From: VMCP01 sp964645755
GTDB lineage: Bacteria > Bacteroidota > Bacteroidia > NS11-12g > UBA955
Reading direction: 5' to 3'
DNA: 64,000 nucleotides
Assembly (NCBI GenBank): GCA_964645755.1
Contig: CAZYBT010000002.1
Span: 17,081 to 81,080, forward strand
Position 1 is the stretch's first letter. Each line of letters begins with the position of its first letter. Below, piece by piece: positions 8,197 through 17,115 of this stretch. Under the pieces are notes generated by a model. The model was not told the DNA's origin. It made no database searches and worked only from the letters and a program-made list of their open reading frames with translations. The translations under genes were made by a program, and so were the position numbers.

Positions 8197-9071
8197 AAGA
8201 GATATCAGAAGATGAGCAATGGGAAATATTTGAATTATTGGAGGGTAATTTAAATTTATCCCAACAAAATGAATTATTGCAAAAAATAGCAAAAAATCCA
8301 ACTCTAAAAGCCTTCCATCATTCATTAAAAGAAACATATTTAGATGATATTCAGATTGAATATCCACACAAGAATAAACTTCTCAAAACAAAAGTAGTTG
8401 GACTCAAATATCAGTCGTTTTTCAGATATGCTGCAGCAGTTGTAGCCACCATTGGAATCGGGTATTGGTATATGAACACTCAGAACCAAAATCTTGAAAT
8501 CCACAACAAGCAAATTTCATTTGTTTCTAAATTTCCAGAAAAAGAAAAATTAAATTCGGATGCGATTGAAATGGAAGTCAAAAACGGAAATACAAAACCA
8601 AAAAATCAACAAAAAACAACTCGGCGTATGATTTCAAAAAACATTCAAACTTTGAAAAAATTTGAATCAAAGGCTTTTAATCCATCTACCAAGCTAATAG
8701 AAGAAACCGAATTTTTCAATCAGTTGGTGGCAAATCAATATTTATCGTCCTCTGAGAAAAAAACCAAAATGCTCAAGTGGCTCATATTAAATACGCCAAA
8801 CCCGGAAATCCAAACAGACAATTTTGCTGCACCAAATAAATCAGTAAAAGTAGAATATCAAGTGGTTCAACAAGATATTTTATCATCTGAAGAAATTGAA
8901 GCACAGGAGCTCAATTCAATTTGGGTGAGTGAAGCAAAACAAATGCTTAAAAAAGGTCAAATTCCAAAAATCAAACTCATCAGCAGTAAAAGTGAGAAAA
9001 AATGGTTACCTAAATTCGATTTAGAAATTCAAACCAATACTGCTTCAATGGTCAGAAACATTATAGAATAA
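8193..9071 (+). CDS. Putative anti-sigma factor, single-pass membrane protein
   Basis: A 292-residue protein. The N-terminal 70 residues are acidic and helical and would be cytoplasmic, with one hydrophobic segment at about 76-95 (FFRYAAAVVATIGIGYWYM). The remaining roughly 195 residues are polar, lysine-rich and presumably periplasmic. No zinc-binding anti-sigma motif (HxxxCxxC) is seen. The function is inferred from its 4-nt overlap with the ECF sigma gene and from topology. It is followed 14 nt later by a predicted outer-membrane protein, giving the usual order of sigma, membrane regulator and envelope protein. Confidence 0.6.
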   Translation: MKEISEDEQWEIFELLEGNLNLSQQNELLQKIAKNPTLKAFHHSLKETYLDDIQIEYPHKNKLLKTKVVGLKYQSFFRYAAAVVATIGIGYWYMNTQNQNLEIHNKQISFVSKFPEKEKLNSDAIEMEVKNGNTKPKNQQKTTRRMISKNIQTLKKFESKAFNPSTKLIEETEFFNQLVANQYLSSSEKKTKMLKWLILNTPNPEIQTDNFAAPNKSVKVEYQVVQQDILSSEEIEAQELNSIWVSEAKQMLKKGQIPKIKLISSKSEKKWLPKFDLEIQTNTASMVRNIIE

Positions 9072-9085
9072 TACAAATTACGCAA

Positions 9086-10261
9086 ATGAAACAAATTGTT
9101 ATTTACATACTCAGTTTATTATCATTTTGGGAAATTCAACCAATGCTAAAAGCGCAAAGCTCTGAAAGTGGTACAACTCCAAAAATGAAAACAACTTACA
9201 AGAAAATCACCATCATAGAAGATGAATTCCCTCCCGAAAAAAAGAAAATTGTTAAGAATTACATTGACCAAATTACCCAATGGTCGGAGTCTCAAAGTGC
9301 TCAAAATTTAAGTCAAATTCCTCCTATCCCTGAAAATTTAAAAAATGTGGATGTCAGTATCAACAACATTCAAATCAATGATACTCAAAAAATAATCATT
9401 AAAATTTCAGATATTCAAATACAGGAAAAACCAAATTACCGATATAAACCGAACAATAGCGTTCCTAGAAGGCCAGAATTTGACAGTGCAGATATAAACG
9501 ACAACAATATTCCATCTATTGAACCAGATTTCCGTTCATTTCCGCCACCAAGCGCAAACCGGAGAGAGAAATTAAAAATGCGCCGCAGAATGGCCAAGCA
9601 GAACCGAATCGACAAAGTTGTTACCCAATCGCGGTTCAATTTAGGATTGTTGAATGTTGTGGGAAATAAACCGGTTCGCCTCACTGTTATGCCAAACAGA
9701 GATATGCCCGAACTTGATGCAGGTAAAACCTTACAAATAGGTTTTGACCACAGTTGGGGAATAAATCTAATAAGAGGGAAAGTCCGATTTTGGATCGGCG
9801 TGAACTATGATATCCAAAACTATAGATTTGAAAACAACCAGGTTCGATTGTTATCACACGACCCATCATTTGGATGGGATGTAGAAAACACGCAAGCAAA
9901 TCCAAATAGAATTGCAGATAAATCAAAATTGGTCAGTAATTACCTCGGTATACCTGTTTCCATAGGATTTCAGAATAAAAGACGAAATCCTACCTTTTCC
10001 ATGAAATTAGGAGTTCAGGCATCAGCTTTGGTCAGAAGTCACAGTAAAGTGCGTTTTTTAAATGGCGATAAAGAGAAATTTTTTACCGATTTCGGACTTA
10101 ATAATTACGCCATTTCGCCTTTCGCCATTTTGCAATTCAAACACCTTGGTATTTTTGCAAAATATGGGTTGACAGACGTGTTTAAAAAATCTCCGGAGCG
10201 ACAAGGAATTTCAAACCATAATCTAGCGGTGGGATTTACCCTTTCCACCAACATCAATTAG
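9086..10261 (+). CDS. Predicted outer-membrane beta-barrel protein
   Basis: A 391-residue protein with an N-terminal signal peptide (about 1-24, ending LKAQ). The middle region (about 30-180) is rich in Pro, Lys and Asn and looks unstructured. It includes a basic patch around 152-175 (RREKLKMRRRMAKQNR). The C-terminal 200 residues alternate polar and aromatic residues as in beta-barrels and end in a strand, LAVGFTLSTNIN. I do not recognise a named family. It is the third gene of the sigma/anti-sigma operon and is closed by the terminator at 10293-10310. The operon may sense envelope stress or regulate this protein itself. Confidence 0.6.
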   Translation: MKQIVIYILSLLSFWEIQPMLKAQSSESGTTPKMKTTYKKITIIEDEFPPEKKKIVKNYIDQITQWSESQSAQNLSQIPPIPENLKNVDVSINNIQINDTQKIIIKISDIQIQEKPNYRYKPNNSVPRRPEFDSADINDNNIPSIEPDFRSFPPPSANRREKLKMRRRMAKQNRIDKVVTQSRFNLGLLNVVGNKPVRLTVMPNRDMPELDAGKTLQIGFDHSWGINLIRGKVRFWIGVNYDIQNYRFENNQVRLLSHDPSFGWDVENTQANPNRIADKSKLVSNYLGIPVSIGFQNKRRNPTFSMKLGVQASALVRSHSKVRFLNGDKEKFFTDFGLNNYAISPFAILQFKHLGIFAKYGLTDVFKKSPERQGISNHNLAVGFTLSTNIN

Positions 10262-10292
10262 TTCGATTAACCATTGAAATATGCACACAAAA

Positions 10293-10310
10293 GGATGCCA
10301 AATGGCATCC
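10293..10310 (+). terminator. Intrinsic terminator of the sigma-factor operon
   Basis: An 8-bp perfect stem GGATGCCA / TGGCATCC with a 2-nt spacer, preceded by A4 and followed by T4. It lies inside an apparent 5' extension of the menB frame, which shows the extension is not translated. Confidence 0.8.
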
Positions 10311-10318
10311 TTTTGTCG

Positions 10319-10326
10319 TATTTTTG
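10319..10326 (+). promoter_or_regulatory. -7 box TATTTTTG for menB
   Basis: An exact TAnnTTTG box just after the upstream terminator and 8 nt before the menB ATG at 10335. Confidence 0.55.
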
Positions 10327-10334
10327 CAACACCT

Positions 10335-11159
10335 ATGACAAATCAAAGAACTTGGACCTCCATTGAAACATTTTCAGATATTTTATTTGAAATGCACGAA
10401 GGCATTGCCAAAGTAACAATCAACAGACCAGAAGTTTACAATGCGTTCAGACCTCAAACCGTGATGGACATGTTAAAAGCATTTGATATCTGCAGAGAAC
10501 GTCAAGATATCAATGTTGTTATTCTTACCGGAATTGGCGACAAAGCATTCTGTTCAGGTGGCGACCAAAATGTTAAAGGCATAGGTGGCTATGTAGACGA
10601 CAATGGTGTTCCGCGTTTAAACGTACTCGACTTACACAAAAAAATCCGATCTCTTCCTAAACCTGTTATTGCCATGGTGAATGGTTATGCTATTGGGGGA
10701 GGACATGTATTGCACGTAGTGTGTGACCTCACAATTGCTTCTGACAATGCAAAATTTGGCCAAACCGGTCCAAAAGTTGGAAGTTTCGACGGTGGATTTG
10801 GAAGTAGTTATTTGGCTAGAATTGTAGGCCAAAAGAAAGCCCGTGAAATTTGGTTTTTATGCCGACAATATACAGCACAAGAATGCGAACAAATGGGATT
10901 GGTCAATAAAGTTGTTCCTTTAGAACAACTAGAAGATGAAACCATCGACTGGTGCAAAACCATCATGGAACGCAGTCCTATGGCCATTAGAATGTTAAAG
11001 CGTGCTTTCAATGCAGAACTCGATGGACAACATGGTTTGATGGAACTTGCAGGCGATGCTACGCTCCTTTATTACCTCACAGAAGAAGCTCAAGAAGGGA
11101 AACATGCTTTCTTGGAAAAACGCAAACCAGATTTTCATAAATATCCGAAATTCCCATAA
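10335..11159 (+). CDS. menB: 1,4-dihydroxy-2-naphthoyl-CoA synthase (MenB)
   Basis: A 274-residue crotonase-fold enzyme that closes the naphthoquinone ring in menaquinone synthesis, converting o-succinylbenzoyl-CoA to 1,4-dihydroxy-2-naphthoyl-CoA. The family signatures are clear: FCSGGDQ, GYAIGGGHVLH, QTGPKVGSFDGGFG with the conserved Gly/Asp set, and the C-terminal FLEKRKPDF. The frame stays open upstream to 10281, but that extension contains a terminator hairpin and a promoter box, so the ATG at 10335 is the start. No other men genes are nearby. Menaquinone is the expected electron acceptor for the SdhCAB complex encoded about 8 kb downstream. Confidence 0.93.
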   Translation: MTNQRTWTSIETFSDILFEMHEGIAKVTINRPEVYNAFRPQTVMDMLKAFDICRERQDINVVILTGIGDKAFCSGGDQNVKGIGGYVDDNGVPRLNVLDLHKKIRSLPKPVIAMVNGYAIGGGHVLHVVCDLTIASDNAKFGQTGPKVGSFDGGFGSSYLARIVGQKKAREIWFLCRQYTAQECEQMGLVNKVVPLEQLEDETIDWCKTIMERSPMAIRMLKRAFNAELDGQHGLMELAGDATLLYYLTEEAQEGKHAFLEKRKPDFHKYPKFP

Positions 11160-11245
11160 ACTTTTTGACTATCAGTCAATAAATTTTGTGACTTGATTCT
11201 TTTTTTTGGAGGGATATCTTATTTTTACACAATAAATTATCCCCC

Positions 11246-12457
11246 ATGAAAAAGATAAAATATCTCTTATTAACCTTTGTAATTTTAGGATTTCAAACCG
11301 CCACAGCGCAACCCGAACTGAGTTCTTGGATTCTCAACACCAACGGAGCAACCGGATATAATGGAATTCCAAGCAACATTCAAAAACTACAATATTCTAC
11401 CGATTATATTTATGTGAGTGCTTCTTGTATTCCTGGTTACGATATTGGACCTTGGAAAGCGAATCCGAACACTGCATCCAATCAGAATTTCGTTTTCAAA
11501 ATCACTAGAAAACCAACAAAAAACAATGGAAACGCAACAAAAATTGGACTTGGACATGTTGGTATATGGAGCAACGGAGTGAGTATTTATAACGCCTCCG
11601 ATGGAATGAGCTATAATAACGCAGGGGTTTGGAACAGGAACGCTTATTTTTTTGAAGGAATAAGTTTTGATAATTGTCTTGGCCATCCTGCCCAGAATGG
11701 AGAATATCACCATCATGTGAGTCCAAAATGCCTCTACAACAGCGCTGATTCCTCAAAACATTCACCGATTATAGGATATGCTTGGGATGGATATCCCATC
11801 TATGGTGCTTATGCATATACCAATACAGACGGAACTGGAAAAATAAAACGCATGTCATCTAGTTACAAATTAAAATCTATGGTTACTCGTGCAAATGGTC
11901 CAAATATTGACCAGACTTATCCATTAGGTTGTTTTATGGAAGATTATGAGTATGTTTCAGGAATTGGTGACTTGGATGAAAGAAATGGACGTTTTTGTGT
12001 TACACCAGATTATCCCAATGGCACATACGCATACTTTGTAACCATCGATAAAGATCAAACACCCGTTTATCCATATGTGATGTTCAATTCGTACTATGGA
12101 GTGGTAACTGCTGGAAATACTGGACCTGGATCTGGCCATGTAACCATCACAGAAAGTGTCACAACTTACAACCCTAGTTCAGGCGTAAATGTCCCTCATG
12201 AAAATCAAGAAAAAGTGACCATTTCCCCGAATCCAAGCAGTGGAAACATGAGTATCACCATCCAAAATAGCCAATCAAATAATTATCATTTAAAAGTTCG
12301 AAATTCAATTGGACAAGTGGTATACGAGCAAGTTAATTTGCAACCTACTATTGGGTATAGCATCTCGTTAAAAAATAAAATTGCTGGTATTTATTTTGTT
12401 GAAATTTATTTGGCAAACAAAAAAGTGAAGATTGAAAAGGTTGTCATTCAGCCTTAA
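11246..12457 (+). CDS. YHYH-domain secreted protein with T9SS sorting tail
   Basis: A 403-residue secreted protein with a signal peptide at 1-21 (ending ATAQ). The central region carries the YHYH-type signature, here GEYHHHVSP (about residue 153-161), followed by IGYAWDGYPIYG, which is typical of the YHYH domain family. The C-terminal 80 residues form a T9SS type A sorting domain, with ISPNPSSGNMSI at its start and a strand IYFVEIYLANKKVKIEKVVI at its end. It should be exported and attached or released at the cell surface. The YHYH domain has no established activity. Its His-rich motif suggests metal binding, which is inference. It appears monocistronic. Confidence 0.8.
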   Translation: MKKIKYLLLTFVILGFQTATAQPELSSWILNTNGATGYNGIPSNIQKLQYSTDYIYVSASCIPGYDIGPWKANPNTASNQNFVFKITRKPTKNNGNATKIGLGHVGIWSNGVSIYNASDGMSYNNAGVWNRNAYFFEGISFDNCLGHPAQNGEYHHHVSPKCLYNSADSSKHSPIIGYAWDGYPIYGAYAYTNTDGTGKIKRMSSSYKLKSMVTRANGPNIDQTYPLGCFMEDYEYVSGIGDLDERNGRFCVTPDYPNGTYAYFVTIDKDQTPVYPYVMFNSYYGVVTAGNTGPGSGHVTITESVTTYNPSSGVNVPHENQEKVTISPNPSSGNMSITIQNSQSNNYHLKVRNSIGQVVYEQVNLQPTIGYSISLKNKIAGIYFVEIYLANKKVKIEKVVIQP

Positions 12458-12515
12458 ATTCAACGGTTTAAAGGAATCTTCATCGGATTAAATTCCCTTT
12501 ATGCCCCGAAAACAT

Positions 12516-12523
12516 TATCTTTG
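12516..12523 (+). promoter_or_regulatory. -7 box TATCTTTG for icd
   Basis: An exact TAnnTTTG box 27 nt before the icd ATG. This is one of the few boxes here that leaves a real 5' leader. Confidence 0.5.
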
Positions 12524-12550
12524 TGAAAAATTCATTTTTCCGTATAAATC

Positions 12551-13780
12551 ATGAGCAAAATTAAAGTTGAGAATCCAGTAGTTGAACTGGATGGTGATGA
12601 AATGACCCGCATTATTTGGCGATTCATTAAAGACAAATTGATTCTTCCTTACTTAGACATCGACATCAAGTACTACGACCTAGGTATGGAGTATAGAGAT
12701 GAAACAAACGACCAAGTGACAATTGATGCTGCTGAAGCAATCAAAAAATACAATGTAGGTATCAAATGTGCTACCATCACCCCTGATGAAGCTCGCGTTG
12801 AAGAATTTAGATTGAAGCAAATGTGGAAGAGTCCAAATGGAACAATCAGAAACATTCTCGACGGTACTGTTTTCAGAGAGCCCATCGTTTGCTCAAATGT
12901 TCCACGTTTGGTTCCAAANNNNNNNNNNACAGCGCCAATTTGTATTGGTCGTCATGCATTTGGTGATCAGTACCGCGCAACTGATTTTGTGACTAAAGGA
13001 AAAGGTAAACTCACCATCAAATTCGAAGGAGAAGATGGACAAGTGATTGAGCATGAGGTATACAACTTTAAAGGTGATGGTGTGGCTTTAGCGATGTACA
13101 ACACGGATGAAAGTATTCGTGGATTTGCACGTTCATGTTTCAATCAAGCACTTGCAAAAAAATGGCCTTTATATTTGAGCACAAAAAACACCATTTTGAA
13201 AAAATACGATGGTCGTTTCAAAGATATTTTCCAAGAAATTTATGAGCAAGAATTCAAAGCTCAGATGGATGCTGCTGGTATCACTTATGAACATAGATTG
13301 ATCGATGACATGGTTGCAAGCGCATTAAAATGGAATGGAAATTTCGTTTGGGCTTGTAAAAACTACGATGGCGATGTGCAGAGCGATACAGTTGCTCAAG
13401 GATTTGGTTCATTAGGTTTGATGACATCTGTTTTGGTTACACCAGATGGAAAAACGATGGAAGCAGAAGCTGCTCACGGAACTGTTACTCGTCACTACAG
13501 AATGCACCAACAAGGCAAGAAAACTTCAACCAACCCAATTGCATCTATTTTCGCCTGGACAAGAGGTTTAGAGCACCGTGGTAAATTGGATGGCAATGAG
13601 GCATTGATTAACTTCTGCCATACATTAGAGCAAGTTTGTATTGACACCGTTGAAGCCGGTAAAATGACCAAAGACTTGGCTGTTTGCATTCACGGGAATA
13701 ACGTTCCTGAGGGAAGTTATCTTTACACAGAAGATTTCTTGGAAGCTTTAAATCAAGAATTACAGAAGAGATTGGCTTAA
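12551..13780 (+). CDS. icd: NADP-dependent isocitrate dehydrogenase
   Basis: A TCA-cycle enzyme that oxidises isocitrate to 2-oxoglutarate. It belongs to the homodimeric subfamily that includes eukaryotic IDH1/IDH2, as shown by PIVCSNVPRLV, GRHAFGDQYRATDF, LYLSTKNTILKKYDGRFKD, YEHRLIDDMVA and AEAAHGTVTRHYR. Length is about 409 residues, normal for the group. Codons 123-126 are unreadable because of ten Ns at 12919-12928. The family has four residues between the Val-Pro/Ser and the Pro-Ile of this loop, but six codon positions are present here, so the gap length is unlikely to be exact. The gene is otherwise intact. The promoter box lies 27 nt upstream and a shared terminator follows at 13805-13828. 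Confidence 0.95.
   Translation: MSKIKVENPVVELDGDEMTRIIWRFIKDKLILPYLDIDIKYYDLGMEYRDETNDQVTIDAAEAIKKYNVGIKCATITPDEARVEEFRLKQMWKSPNGTIRNILDGTVFREPIVCSNVPRLVPXXXXTAPICIGRHAFGDQYRATDFVTKGKGKLTIKFEGEDGQVIEHEVYNFKGDGVALAMYNTDESIRGFARSCFNQALAKKWPLYLSTKNTILKKYDGRFKDIFQEIYEQEFKAQMDAAGITYEHRLIDDMVASALKWNGNFVWACKNYDGDVQSDTVAQGFGSLGLMTSVLVTPDGKTMEAEAAHGTVTRHYRMHQQGKKTSTNPIASIFAWTRGLEHRGKLDGNEALINFCHTLEQVCIDTVEAGKMTKDLAVCIHGNNVPEGSYLYTEDFLEALNQELQKRLA
12919..12928. other. Assembly gap of ten Ns inside icd
   Basis: Ten unresolved bases in the conserved loop before the GRHAxGDQY motif. The surrounding frame is kept, but the number of codons exceeds the family norm by two, so bases at the gap edge may also be wrong. 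Confidence 0.97.
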
Positions 13781-13804
13781 TCACTTCTTTCAAAATAAAA
13801 AAAG

Positions 13805-13828
13805 GGGCGTTCAATACAATGAACGCCC
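13805..13828. terminator. Bidirectional intrinsic terminator after icd
   Basis: An 8-bp stem GGGCGTTC / GAACGCCC with an 8-nt loop, A-rich on the left and T8 on the right. It serves icd and the convergent outer-membrane protein gene. Confidence 0.85.
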
Positions 13829-13856
13829 TTTTTTTATTTGTTTTATTCTCTTTAGA

Positions 13857-14618
13857 TTAAAATAGATAACTTAATCCAACTCTTGCTTGAAACAATTTTG
13901 CCGTGCTGATATGTTTCACCGCTGTATACTTGTAGTACAACTCCAAATTTTCAAGTTGAGCCCCTTCGGTATAGTCTAAAATACTTCCCGGCAAAGATTG
14001 ATAAAGGGTGTAACCAATGCCCATACTGTAATCTAAACCAACTTGATCTGCGAGCATTCTTCTACCTCCCCACACATAACTTGCTGAAAAGACAGTAACC
14101 GATGATAAATCAATATTTTTGTTGGCTTCATTCAACTGCTGTTTCCATTTAACTTTTGATGGATCTATGTTTAGATATCCCCATGACAATTCCAAACCAC
14201 TAAAATCTCCATAAGGTGCAATTCCACCTGTATTCGCTTTATACCACTTTGGAGTCACTTTAAATTCAGTAAACGTGTAATTCAATGTACCTCCATTCAA
14301 GTCAAAAAACTCAGAAGATTGACCATCGTCTTGAATAAAAGTCAAATACTCACCATCCATCATCGCTTGAGTCATGTCTTGATTGGTATTTGTATATCCA
14401 AAATTCCAAGCAAAATCTTCACCCCGTGCCATTTCATACGAAAGGCCAAAATTGGTTTTCAGCCAAGGTCCCTCAAAAAGAAGATTTCCCATTAACCCAT
14501 TCACATCCAATTGAACCAAATTTTTTCTACCCAAATAACCAGGATTAGATTGAGCGAAAAGCTGAATATTTGCAATTATTGCAAAACAAACAATCAATAT
14601 TTTTCTTAAAAATCGCAT
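13857..14618 (-). CDS. Predicted outer-membrane protein of unknown function
   Basis: A 253-residue protein beginning MRFLRKILIVCFAIIANIQLFAQ, a clear signal peptide. The frame is open 14 codons further upstream into the preceding gene, but the ATG at 14618 gives the signal peptide directly at the N-terminus. The rest is rich in Tyr, Trp, Gly and Asn with alternating hydrophobic residues, and it ends in RVGLSYLF with a terminal aromatic residue, as expected of an outer-membrane barrel. No family is recognised. It starts 13 nt after the M48 peptidase gene ends on the same strand, so the two probably form an operon and may act together at the envelope. Confidence 0.65.
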   Translation of the reverse strand: MRFLRKILIVCFAIIANIQLFAQSNPGYLGRKNLVQLDVNGLMGNLLFEGPWLKTNFGLSYEMARGEDFAWNFGYTNTNQDMTQAMMDGEYLTFIQDDGQSSEFFDLNGGTLNYTFTEFKVTPKWYKANTGGIAPYGDFSGLELSWGYLNIDPSKVKWKQQLNEANKNIDLSSVTVFSASYVWGGRRMLADQVGLDYSMGIGYTLYQSLPGSILDYTEGAQLENLELYYKYTAVKHISTAKLFQARVGLSYLF

Positions 14619-14631
14619 TTTCGTATGTTGC

Positions 14632-16950
14632 TTATTTGCCAGAGATATGTTTAATTTCATAAATTGTTTTATAAATATGAGCCCTTAAAAAATCATTTCT
14701 AATGGCAGAGGAATAATTCGCTGAGTTAGTATAAACCACCCTACCGGTCTCGGTGTTATATGCTGAAACTTTTTCTTTGAAATACTTATCTGTTTGAAAC
14801 TGTTGAGCCAAATAGAAAGGCAAGTAAATAGGATAAACCATGGTGTATATTAAGCCTTGAATATCGAAAGGGCGAGGAATTTCGATATAGTCATATTGAA
14901 TATTCACCAAATAAGGACTTTCACCCGCTCCTCCGGAGTTTAAGTATTGTTTATAAAACAAAATCATTTGATTCGTGTCATTGTTCATTCTCTCTGCGAG
15001 CCAGTCGTTATTTGTTGCATATAAATTCAAATCCTCGGTAGTTAAAGATTTACCAACTGAATTTTCCAATAAATCGATGTCCACTCCGCTTGAACCTGCA
15101 ACATATTGCCAATTGTCCATAATTCTTTTTCTGGTGGATTCTTCTACAAAATAGTTTCTTTTGGTTTCAATATTGTCATAAAACATATCTACTCGACCAT
15201 TTGCGTAGGTTATTTTTGGCTGCAATACAACCAGGTTGTGCACATTCGGATTTGGCTTACTGTAACGTTTCTTGTTGAAGTCTAAACGTTCTGAATATGT
15301 CATTTTTACAGATTTTGTTTCAACCTCTGTAGTTTTGATTGATTCAATATATTGAGAAAAAACATCCTTCTGCTTTTGATCTAAATGATAAAAAGCTCCA
15401 AAATAATATACTTGATTGATCACAACATCGGCTGCTGCATTTCTACCAATTCTTGAACGGGGATTTTTCAACTTACCATCTGAAATTTTAGCCGCAGTAT
15501 CTACAGCCGGAGCTGGTTTAACATCTGTTTGTTGTGCAATTGGTTTAAAATTAACAAAATCAGATAATTTGAAATTCATTTTGGTTTGCATGATCATAAA
15601 TGCACGATTGCAAACAGATCTGATAAAATCATCGTTTTGATTGCGATCAAAAATATCCCAAATGAGACTCGAGGCCAACGCTGAAAATTCTCTTGTTTCC
15701 ATGAGATTAAATGCGGCAGAGATTGGGCGCCAATCACCTCTATTGTAATTTACACTCAATCCATAATCATCTATGTTGTGTTTATTGGCTTTATGTTCCA
15801 TAATTCCATACAAACTCATTGCCGCAACACGGTCAAGAAAGATACTTTTTCCATAGAGCAATTCAACAACTTTAGACAAATAAAAACTTCGCCCAAAGTC
15901 AGCTCTTTTAAGATACAGCACTAACAATTCATGTCTTGAGATTTTTTGAATATATTTAAATTCTTTTTCACCAACTATGAATTTCTGGTTTCCAGCATAA
16001 TCTTTTTTATCAACCAGTACTTTCAATTGATCTATCCGTTTATCTAAACTCGGATGCGTACTTGTCTCCTCATCATTTTCATCACGATCCGTTTTATCAT
16101 CAAACTCTTTTGCCGATTTTAACTGTTTTTGAATATCTTCATACAACGTAACTGGAAATTTGAACTGTGGCTTTTCAAAGTTTTCAAGGCTCATACTGGT
16201 TTCCAAAAATGGATATTCCGTAAATTTGAGCATGTCGAAGACAAAAATACCTTCAGATAAATCGTATTTCGATTTCTTGAGCATTTCATAACCGAGTTGG
16301 TCTGCCTCATACTCTTGCTCTTTGCTAAATCGATATAATTTTTTCAATCTTGATTCTAGATCGCCACCGTAATTTCGACGAGAATCGGCAATGGTTTTTT
16401 TAACCTCTTTGTATTGTTTTAAGGAATGATTTTTTACAAAATGTTGTATTTCATGGGCCAAAATAACTGCAAGTTGCGACTCATTTTCCATTCTTGAAAT
16501 CAACCCAACTGTAACAACTACAATCCCATTGTGAGTGGTGTAAGCATTGGGAACATGAGATTTGAGTACAAAAAAATGTAATTTATCTCTCAACAACTGA
16601 TCATCTTTTAAAAGTTCATCAGCCACGTCATTCACAAATTCCGTCATTGGATCACCATACAAAATTTGTCCGCTAGTGAGCAACTGATCTTCAAAAAAAT
16701 TGGACTCTATCGCATGGTCCATTTCTGTTTTCTTTTCAGCTCTTTTGGCAGATTTACCTTTGATGTTTCTCATCGCCTCTTTTGCTTTCGCACTTGTCAA
16801 TTTATTTAAAATGGCCGGTATGGCACCTTGACAAAGTTGTGGACGATACTGTTGAAAATCAACTTCTCTGTTATTTTGAGAATGAAGATCAGTCGTACTC
16901 AATAACACAGTAAGCGCCGAGATTAAAATATTTTTTTTGAAATGCCCCAT
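14632..16950 (-). CDS. Secreted M48-family zinc metallopeptidase
   Basis: A 772-residue protein. An N-terminal signal segment (MGHFKKNILISALTVLLS) leads to a peptidase domain with the zinc-binding HEIQH at about 166-170, inside AVILAHEIQHFVKNH. The third ligand is probably the glutamate in EQEYEADQLGYEML, the ExxAD pattern of M48 enzymes. The rest of the protein (about 270-770) is a long region of unknown fold. It is much longer than a minimal M48 peptidase, which implies extra domains. The open frame continues upstream to 17094 but crosses the terminator at 17012-17031, so 16950 is chosen. Periplasmic or outer-membrane quality control (BepA-like) is possible but not shown. Confidence 0.8.
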   Translation of the reverse strand: MGHFKKNILISALTVLLSTTDLHSQNNREVDFQQYRPQLCQGAIPAILNKLTSAKAKEAMRNIKGKSAKRAEKKTEMDHAIESNFFEDQLLTSGQILYGDPMTEFVNDVADELLKDDQLLRDKLHFFVLKSHVPNAYTTHNGIVVVTVGLISRMENESQLAVILAHEIQHFVKNHSLKQYKEVKKTIADSRRNYGGDLESRLKKLYRFSKEQEYEADQLGYEMLKKSKYDLSEGIFVFDMLKFTEYPFLETSMSLENFEKPQFKFPVTLYEDIQKQLKSAKEFDDKTDRDENDEETSTHPSLDKRIDQLKVLVDKKDYAGNQKFIVGEKEFKYIQKISRHELLVLYLKRADFGRSFYLSKVVELLYGKSIFLDRVAAMSLYGIMEHKANKHNIDDYGLSVNYNRGDWRPISAAFNLMETREFSALASSLIWDIFDRNQNDDFIRSVCNRAFMIMQTKMNFKLSDFVNFKPIAQQTDVKPAPAVDTAAKISDGKLKNPRSRIGRNAAADVVINQVYYFGAFYHLDQKQKDVFSQYIESIKTTEVETKSVKMTYSERLDFNKKRYSKPNPNVHNLVVLQPKITYANGRVDMFYDNIETKRNYFVEESTRKRIMDNWQYVAGSSGVDIDLLENSVGKSLTTEDLNLYATNNDWLAERMNNDTNQMILFYKQYLNSGGAGESPYLVNIQYDYIEIPRPFDIQGLIYTMVYPIYLPFYLAQQFQTDKYFKEKVSAYNTETGRVVYTNSANYSSAIRNDFLRAHIYKTIYEIKHISGK

Positions 16951-17011
16951 ACTTTTGAAAGAGAAATTTTTGTTGTTCTTCAAATTACGGATGAATAAAT
17001 ATAAAAAAAAA

Positions 17012-17031
17012 GGACAATCTCGAGATTGTCC
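17012..17031 (-). terminator. Intrinsic terminator after dnaJ
   Basis: A perfect 20-nt palindrome (GGACAATCTC and its complement) flanked by A9 on the left and T6 on the right. On the minus strand it follows dnaJ. Confidence 0.8.
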
Positions 17032-17115
17032 TTTTTTATTTAAAAAACGTTGGTCAAAATGGCATATTTGTTTAGCTATATTAAAAAAACTCAAAAGATG
17101 ACATTAATTTTACGA

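Noticed and set aside
10281..10334. Longer N-terminus for MenB starting at 10281
   Set aside because: The region contains a terminator hairpin and a -7 box, and MenB proteins do not have such an extension.
11165..11179. Short inverted repeat TTGACT/AGTCAA after menB
   Set aside because: Only six base pairs with no T tract, which is too weak to call a terminator or operator.
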